NCBI RefSeq assembly: GCF_043290135.1
Contig: NC_134703.1
Coordinates: 107,456,005 to 107,520,004 of the forward strand
DNA length: 64,000 bases
DNA from: Rhipicephalus microplus
Lineage: Eukaryota > Arthropoda > Arachnida > Ixodida > Ixodidae
Reading direction: 5' to 3'
Shown here: in pieces, positions 57,470-64,000 of the stretch
How positions within the stretch are numbered: position 1 is the first letter of the stretch
How the letters are laid out: each line of letters starts with the position of its first letter
Program-made: the position numbers and the translations under genes
Notes under the pieces: model-generated
Told to the model about the DNA's origin: nothing
The model's database searches: none
Seen by the model: only the letters and a program-made list of their open reading frames with translations

Positions 57470-60025
57470 CAGCTAGCTAACGCCTAACAACGACAAGCAA
57501 CATGCACACAGTCTGCATCACGTTAAGAGCTAAGGCCCAGAGAAAAACCTAGAAGCGACTTAATTAGTCTTTGGAATCGTCCAGCTTTGTTGTCTCATGT
57601 CTTTCGTAGCTTTGTGCAAGCTTCGCCAATATTTTGTTTTCGTTAGAGATACTTTCTCATTAGCAAAAAAAAGGAGATGGCCTTCTCAAGTCGGCCGGCA
57701 AGACCGAGTGTGAGCACGGACACCTTCGCTTTTCTTTTTCCCATTTCTCTCGTCGATCGGTAGAAACAGCACGTGACCCCTTTTCTGTCGCAAAACCTGA
57801 ATCGTTCGTCTCAACGTTTTTCTCGGTTTCTCTTGTGTTTTAGCCCTTCACTCTAAAAAAACAAAAGTAATTTAACTCTTCTTCACCACATTTATATAAC
57901 TATACCACCTAGTATATCTATGTTTAAAATACGCGTTAACTTTCTTTTTCAACGAATTGGGGAGGCACTACTCCACAAAAAGAGTAAGAGTGTCCATAAA
58001 CAGAGTTATATGCGTAGCAAAAAGAAGCCGAAGAACTCTTTTATAACTTTTGTTTGACAGTGCTCAAACGACAGTATTTCGAAGGAGCCCAACCTTCTAT
58101 TGAGGAAGAATACCGACGCACAGGACGTACAGTGAACACGGTGAAGTGCTGAGGCCAACTCTAGAAATATCATCCGAAGAAGAAGAGAAAGAAGAGAAAA
58201 TCCAGCGGCGGGCCAACACAACGACAAGTCCGAGCGACGGGGCGCGCAGTGCAGGGAGACTGGAGGTTGTGTCGGTGGCAGGACCTGTAATTTTCTCCCG
58301 CTCAACGGGTGCCAGCTCGAGTGGGAAATTACCGCCGAACCATGTCGCAAATGCCGATAGAAAGGGGCAAACACACATACCTAACGCCAGAAAGAAAAAA
58401 AAAATAATAAACGAATACCGCGCGTTGCGCCGCGGTGGCAGTCCTGACGTTCTTCGTAGGAAAAGAGTGCAAGAAAAATCGAACGAATAGCGCTAAACGA
58501 AGGCAGTCCAAGGACGACGTGTTGGAAGAGCGAAACTCTCTGCGGTAGAACGGAAACGAATGCAGGAAGAAATACCGCGGATCTGTTAATGACAGCTGTG
58601 GGAACAAAAGACACAAAGGGCACATTTAAACTACTTTTAAAATTATCTTTTTTGTTGCCGAGTTCGCTCTTTTGGCTCGTAACCTTTCGCTCTTACAGCG
58701 AATCACTGAGCAGGAAGAAAAGACTAAAAGAAATAAAAGCAAGCTAGGCTGAGAAAGACAACAAGAACAGTGATCACGCTAACTCTGCCCCGCCAAGCCC
58801 CACCCTCTTCCTTCCTCTCCGCACCACTTCGTTTTCTTTTCTTCTTTCTTTTCTTACGAAACGGTGAGGAGAGGTTAGAGGGCTTGACTGAGAACCGCAG
58901 CGCCCTCGTGCGACCAGACCCCCGCCGCCGTATCGTTATCCACACCGGAGGAGAGGCGGCAGGCGAACTAAATATTGCCAAAAATGGAGGAACACCTGCA
59001 GCACGCGAGGAGGGCACGACACGCAATCCCCGGATCGGTGTCAGAGACGATGTCGGAGAGGAGCGAAGGGAAGATGCAGCACGCTGCGGCGGCCGATGGG
59101 GGTCAAGGACGCGCAGCCGCCATTATTATGCCGCGTATTTTCCCTCGCGCGTCTGCAACCTCCTTGTATAATTTATCGGCCGCCATCGAGAGCGCCGAGC
59201 ACGCCATCATTTGATCCGTTCCAAGTGGTGGCGGCGGCGACTCCGCTACTGCACACGAGATGAGAACAAAACTTTTTACCCATGTGCTCAGGGTTATCGA
59301 TAAGTCTGGTCAGTTCGAAGCACAGCCACACTGTGCAATGTTACTACGAGCGCAACGACCTTTTTCGGCTCCATTTTATTACAGCGAAAGCTTTCCAGAA
59401 ACGGCGACCCCCTTGTTAGCTCACGAAAAGGTATACAGTCGAGTTTCGCCGACGAATATGTCGTTTCAGCTGACGACTGAGTTCAGACATTCGTACAGGT
59501 GGCCCACGGCGAACCCGAGTTTGCCGCCGGTTTGTTGAGCTGACGTCACTAGGCGAGAGACTAAGCGAAAGTGCACGGTAGTTCACGCCAGACAAAGCAA
59601 GCGCAATCAAACCTTACGATTATTGCGGATATAAGCAATGACGTTAAGATATACAAATAAATGTATTAATATCCTACAACGACTTTCGTGGGTAAAAATA
59701 ATGTCCACTGGTGTCACCCGAGAAATCATATATATACGAATTCCACACAGGCTGATTTCGCGGCTCGCCAGCGGGATTCTAGATCACTGAATGCAAAGCT
59801 TTGCGCACGTAACCGCCTCGCGTTGTCAGCAATACGAATGCATTACACGCAAGTCTTTTGGTACGCGCGCTGTATTAAACACTTAGCGTTGCCTTCTCTA
59901 AGAACCAAAAGTTCGGGTATCTAATTCCAAGGCTCTCCCTCGTCAAAAGCATAAGTGATCACCGAGTTCTTGAGCGACATCCACATTCACACACTGCGTC
60001 TGGTGGCTAACGATGTTGGACATTA
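57470..60025. other. Unassigned non-coding DNA
   Basis: No recognised gene or repeat family. A GC-rich part at 58140-59230 opens overlapping frames without motifs. Confidence 0.5.
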
Positions 60026-60029
60026 GTTT

Positions 60030-60105
60030 TTGGAGTGATTCGAACCAATGTTTGGGTCACGTACTGCTTGGCCTCATCACCAACTGCTGCGCCAAAACTG
60101 TGCAG
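60030..60105 (-). mobile_element. tRNA-like (SINE head) remnant
   Basis: On the minus strand an A box TGGCGCAGCAG and a B-box-like GGTTCGAATCA (one mismatch) are about 50 bases apart, as in tRNA-derived SINE heads. The stems do not form a good cloverleaf, so a functional tRNA is unlikely. Confidence 0.4.
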
Positions 60106-60109
60106 TGCC

Positions 60110-61085
60110 GATGCAAGGTCTGTCATCTTTCGTCCTTTTGAACTTGCGTATTCAAACCCCCCCCCTTTTTTTTTTAAATCACATTTACAAAGATCACCAT
60201 AACGAAAAAGAAAAACAACATATCTTTTTCAGAAGTAAAACTTGAGACAACAATTTCGAAGAAGACGAACAAAAAACAAAAACTCAAGGGCTCGATTTTT
60301 TTTAGAACATACGAAAGCAATTTTCCTACTTCAAAGCGTCTTTTTAGAGCATGAAATTCTGTACAAATCACACTATAAACGAAAACAAGTTCGTCAGTCA
60401 AGCCACAACAAGTACAGTACTGGTCGAAATTTTCAATGCCATGTTTACAAAGAAATACATAGAATAGTTAGAATAGAGGGTAACATTATTAAATCACGCA
60501 GAAGGAGGATTTCGGGCTCTGAGCTCAATCTTACCAGTTTCTGACCGGCGAAAACAAACCCACAAGCAATTTTTCCCACCTTATGACCATACGGGGGCCG
60601 CCATCTTGTGTGGGACCAAGCCACTTTGAGGACAACGAGTCATATCTCGGCTTTTACACACCCCAGGACGACAAATCAGGTCTCAATTGAGTCGTTAAAA
60701 TCCGGAGATAGCCGTAGAAAAAACTGCGAGCGCCCAATTCAACTGAGAGCGTCAAAAAGACTTATTCAGAAGACACACTCAGTGTTGCCGGACTGCTGTC
60801 ACTGCTTGAGCTGGGTTTGGCGAAACAGCTTCCACAGCGAATTAAGCCCACCGGAACTGCTCCTCCACCTCTTAGCCAATAAGCACAGATTATTCCAACT
60901 GCGGGAGCGGGAGCGGCCGCGTCAGCAGCACGGGTAAGAGCTCTGCACATATCTACCTATAACATATCTACCTATAACTGTAGCAATTTTGGTCCTAGGA
61001 GGGTCAGAGTGGTGTCTATTTGTTCGTGAAGATACAAGGAGTTCAACCGCTACAAATACTGCTATTACAAACGAAAATTTTAAAT
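60110..61085. other. Unassigned DNA upstream of the RTE element
   Basis: No gene recognised. A 15-base direct repeat (ATATCTACCTATAAC twice) stands at about 60949-60978. The 5' boundary of the RTE element may lie near the right end of this stretch. Confidence 0.5.
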
Positions 61086-61089
61086 TTTA

Positions 61090-64000
61090 GGAACGGAAAA
61101 CAGTGTGAAAACAACAGTCGGACCACGTGCCCGGTGCCGCGCAGTTCCCAACCGGAAAAAAAAAATCGCGTGCTGATGGAACTACAATAAGAGGCCTGAG
61201 GTGCGGCCTCACCGGTAACCACCGCCGGGAACGCACACCCTCACCAGAGAAGGATTGGCCACCCTGGTGCAGTATCTGGCCACTACCTCCCACATGGATA
61301 CGCCAAATAACTCACGGCCCTCAGTCCACAGCAGCTGCGAAGCAACTGACTACGGCGGTGGTCAGATCTGCAACGCAGCAGAGGGTGCTAAGAATCTCTG
61401 GACTACAGGCCGCCATTGGAACCTGAACTTGGCAACGTTTAACGCTAGAACCTTATCTAGTGAGGGAAGTCTAGCTGTACTATTCGAAGAGCTAGAGGGT
61501 GTTAAATGGGATATAATAGGGCTCAGTGAGGTTAGGAGGACAGATGAGGCCTATACGGTGCTACAGAATGGGCACGTCCTTTGCTATCGGGGCTTGGCAG
61601 ACAGAAGAGAACTGGGAGTGGGGTTCCTAATTCACAGAAACATAGCTGGCAACATAGAGGAATATTATAGCATTAATGAAAGGGTGGTAGGTATTGTAAT
61701 TAAACTGAATAAAAGATACAAGATGAAGGTAGTACAGGCTTACGCGCCTACATCCAGCCATGATGACGCTTCAGTTGAAAGCTTCTATGAAGACGTGGAA
61801 TCGGCAATGAGTAAGGTAAAAACACAGTATACTATAGTGATGGGCGATTTTAATGCAAAGGTAGGGAAGAAGCAGGCTGGAGACCAGGCAGTAGGAGATT
61901 ATGGCATCGGCACTAGAAACGCCAGAGGAGAGCTACTAGTAGAATTCGCAGAACGCAATAATTTGCGGATTTTGAATACCTTCTACCGAAAACGAGAAAA
62001 CCGCAAGTGGACATGGAGGAGCCCTAATGGCGAAAATAAGAACGAAATAGACTTTATAATGACCGCACACCCAGGAATCGTGCAGGATGTGGAAGTGGTT
62101 GGCAAGGTACGATGCAGTGACCATAGAATGGTGCGGTCTCGAATTCGCCTAGACTTGAAGAAGGAACGACAGAAACTGACACGCAAGAAGCCAATCAATG
62201 AGCTAGCACTGAGAGGGAAAGTACAGGAATTCAGAGTGTCGCTGCAGAACAGGTACTCGGCTCTTAGTGAGGAAACCAACCTTAGCGTAGATACAATGAA
62301 TGATAATCTGACGAGTATCATTAGGGAGTGTGCAGTGGAAGTTGGAGGCAGGGTAGTTAGACAGGACACTGGCAAGCTTTCCCAGGAAACGAAGAACCTA
62401 ATTAAGAAGCGTCAAACCATGAAAGTGTCAAGTACAACAGACGAAATAGAACTGGCAGAGCTTTCGAAGTTGATTAATAGACGTAAGGTATGCGATGTAA
62501 GAAGGTGTAACATGGAGAGAATTGAACACGCTCTGAAAAACGGAGGAAGCTTCAAAGCAGTGAAGAGAAAACTTGGGATAGGCAAAAGTAGGATGTATGC
62601 ACTAAGGGACAAAGAAAGCAAAATAACTACCAATATGGATAGGATAGTTAAAATAGCGGAGGAGTTTTACAGAGATCTGTACAGTAGCCGAGACAACCAC
62701 GACCTTAATACTATAAGAACTAGCAGTAACCCAGACGACACCCCACCAGTAATGATAGAAGAAGTCAGAAAAGCTTTGGAGGGCATGCAAAGAGGCAAAG
62801 CTGCTGGTGAGGATCAGGTAACATCAGATCTGCTGAAAGATGGAGGACAGATTGTCTTAGAAAAACCAGCCACCCTGTTTACGTGGTGTCTCCTGACGGG
62901 AAGGGTACCAGAGTCTTGGAAGAACGCTAACATCATCTTAATACATAAGAAAGGAGATGACAAGGACTTGAAGAATTACAGGCCGATCAGCTTGCTCTCT
63001 GTAGTGTACAAGCTATTTACAAAGGTAATTGCTAACAGAGTAAAGAAAACATTAGAATTCAATCAACCAAAGGAACAAGCAGGATTTCGAACAGGCTACT
63101 CAACAATTGACCACATTCATACTATCAATCAGGTAATAGAGAAATGCTCAGAGTATAACCAACCACTATACATAGCCTTCATAGATTACGAGAAGGCGTT
63201 TGATTCAGTAGAAACATCAGCCGTCATGCAGACACTGCGGAATCAGGGCGTAGATAAAGTATATACAAACATTCTGGAAGAAATCTACAGGGGATCAACT
63301 GCTACCATAGTGCTTCATAAAGAAAGCAACAGAATACCAATCAAGAAGGGTGTAAGGCAGGGGGACACAATCTCCCCAATGCTATTTACCGCGTGCTTAC
63401 AGGAGGTTTTCAGAAGCCTAGAATGGGAACAGTTAGGGATAATAGTTAATGGAGAATACCTTAGTAACCTGCGCTTCGCCGATGACATTGCATTGCTGAG
63501 TAACTCAGGGGACGAATTGCAACTCATGATTACGGAGTTACACAGGGAGAGCAGAAAGGTGGGTCTTAAAATTAATCTGCAGAAAACGAAAGTAATGTAC
63601 AACAACCTCGGAAAGGAACAGCGCTTCGAGATAGGTAATAGTGCACTTGAAGTTGTAAAAGACTATGTCTACTTAGGGCAGGTAATAACCGCAGAGCCTA
63701 ACCATGAGATTGAAGTAACTAGAAGAATAAGAATGGGGTGGAGCACATTCGGCAAGCACTCTCAAATTATGACAGGTAGATTGCCATTATCCCTTAAGAG
63801 GAAGGTATATAACAGCTGTATCTTGCCGGTACTTAGCTACGGAGCAGAAACCTGGAGACTCACAAAGAGGGTTCAGCTTAAATTGAGGACGACGCAGCGA
63901 GCAATGGAAAGAAAAATGGTAGGTGTAACCTTGAGAGACAAAAAGAGAGCGGAGTGGATTAGGGGACAAACGGGGGTTAAGGATATCATAGTTGAAATAA
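61090..64000 (+). mobile_element. RTE-type LINE, apparently full length to the window edge
   Basis: An RTE element runs off the right edge. A putative 5' UTR from roughly 61090 precedes an open frame starting at 61294. The 3' part lies outside the window; by comparison with the truncated copy at 19800-21019 it should hold about 77 more codons, a very short 3' UTR and a (TGA)n tail. The 5' boundary is not defined by a target duplication here and is approximate. Confidence 0.88.
61294..64000 (+). CDS. RTE polyprotein: APE-type endonuclease and reverse transcriptase (partial, open at window edge)
   Basis: I translated the frame by hand from ATG at 61294 (first ATG after an in-frame TAA at 61216). 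It has no stop through base 64000: 902 complete codons. The endonuclease shows LATFNART with N50, GLSEVRR, the MGDFNAKVG motif (D185), NEIDFI and CSDHRMV with D276-H277, the full catalytic set of APE-like LINE endonucleases. The reverse transcriptase shows KKGDDKDLKNYRPISLLSV, AGFRTGYSTIDH, FIDYEKAFDSV, GVRQGDTISPMLF and FADD at 728-731. Near the end is YGAETWRLT. The product nicks target DNA and copies the element RNA into it. By comparison with the 19.8-kb copy the full protein would be about 980 residues. No lesion is seen, so the copy may be active. Confidence 0.93.
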   Translation, partial: MDTPNNSRPSVHSSCEATDYGGGQICNAAEGAKNLWTTGRHWNLNLATFNARTLSSEGSLAVLFEELEGVKWDIIGLSEVRRTDEAYTVLQNGHVLCYRGLADRRELGVGFLIHRNIAGNIEEYYSINERVVGIVIKLNKRYKMKVVQAYAPTSSHDDASVESFYEDVESAMSKVKTQYTIVMGDFNAKVGKKQAGDQAVGDYGIGTRNARGELLVEFAERNNLRILNTFYRKRENRKWTWRSPNGENKNEIDFIMTAHPGIVQDVEVVGKVRCSDHRMVRSRIRLDLKKERQKLTRKKPINELALRGKVQEFRVSLQNRYSALSEETNLSVDTMNDNLTSIIRECAVEVGGRVVRQDTGKLSQETKNLIKKRQTMKVSSTTDEIELAELSKLINRRKVCDVRRCNMERIEHALKNGGSFKAVKRKLGIGKSRMYALRDKESKITTNMDRIVKIAEEFYRDLYSSRDNHDLNTIRTSSNPDDTPPVMIEEVRKALEGMQRGKAAGEDQVTSDLLKDGGQIVLEKPATLFTWCLLTGRVPESWKNANIILIHKKGDDKDLKNYRPISLLSVVYKLFTKVIANRVKKTLEFNQPKEQAGFRTGYSTIDHIHTINQVIEKCSEYNQPLYIAFIDYEKAFDSVETSAVMQTLRNQGVDKVYTNILEEIYRGSTATIVLHKESNRIPIKKGVRQGDTISPMLFTACLQEVFRSLEWEQLGIIVNGEYLSNLRFADDIALLSNSGDELQLMITELHRESRKVGLKINLQKTKVMYNNLGKEQRFEIGNSALEVVKDYVYLGQVITAEPNHEIEVTRRIRMGWSTFGKHSQIMTGRLPLSLKRKVYNSCILPVLSYGAETWRLTKRVQLKLRTTQRAMERKMVGVTLRDKKRAEWIRGQTGVKDIIVEI

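Overview
The window is repeat-rich intergenic or intronic DNA from a hard tick (Ixodidae, probably a metastriate such as Rhipicephalus or a close relative). The organism is inferred from several full and decayed copies of a Ruka-like tRNA-derived SINE, from RTE-, I- and Tx1/L1-like LINEs of the kind that fill tick genomes, from a eukaryotic tRNA-Lys(UUU), and from dense (TA)n, (GA)n, (CA)n and (GTAT)n microsatellites. No host protein-coding gene could be recognised. Every long reading frame with a recognisable product belongs to a mobile element.

Layout: 1-2245 is featureless. 2246-7437 holds a complete Ty3/gypsy LTR retrotransposon on the minus strand, with near-identical 159-bp LTRs, a 4-bp TAGC target duplication, an intact gag and an intact pol in the -1 frame. 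10.1-12.76 kb is a decayed Tx1/L1-like LINE ending in poly(A). It is followed by a SINE-like piece, microsatellites and an intact tRNA-Lys(UUU) gene at 13258-13330. 14.9-22.6 kb carries a foldback element, three Ruka-like SINEs, a 5'-truncated RTE LINE (19800-21019, 13-bp target duplication) and a 702-bp element with GGGGCGAAGC inverted ends enclosing a degenerate GGAC-rich array. 24.98-29.68 kb carries the 3' tail of an I-type LINE family and a 5'-truncated copy with RNase H (28421-29669, 12-bp target duplication). 29.7-57 kb is mostly unassigned DNA with small minus-strand LINE 3'-end remnants (36.9, 41.1, 47.1, 51.2 kb), SINEs (38.7, 43.0, 46.2, 53.3 kb), microsatellites, a foldback at 53955-54035 and a possible Helitron-associated coding remnant at 57203-57466.

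From 61294 to the right edge runs an uninterrupted RTE LINE frame (endonuclease plus reverse transcriptase, 902 codons seen, still open at base 64000). It is the intact relative of the dead copy at 19.8 kb.

The elements interact in simple ways. Autonomous LINEs probably supply the machinery that inserts the SINEs, which show target duplications of 11-17 bp. The gypsy element encodes its own protease, reverse transcriptase, RNase H and integrase. Much of the remaining sequence may be older repeats beyond recognition by eye.
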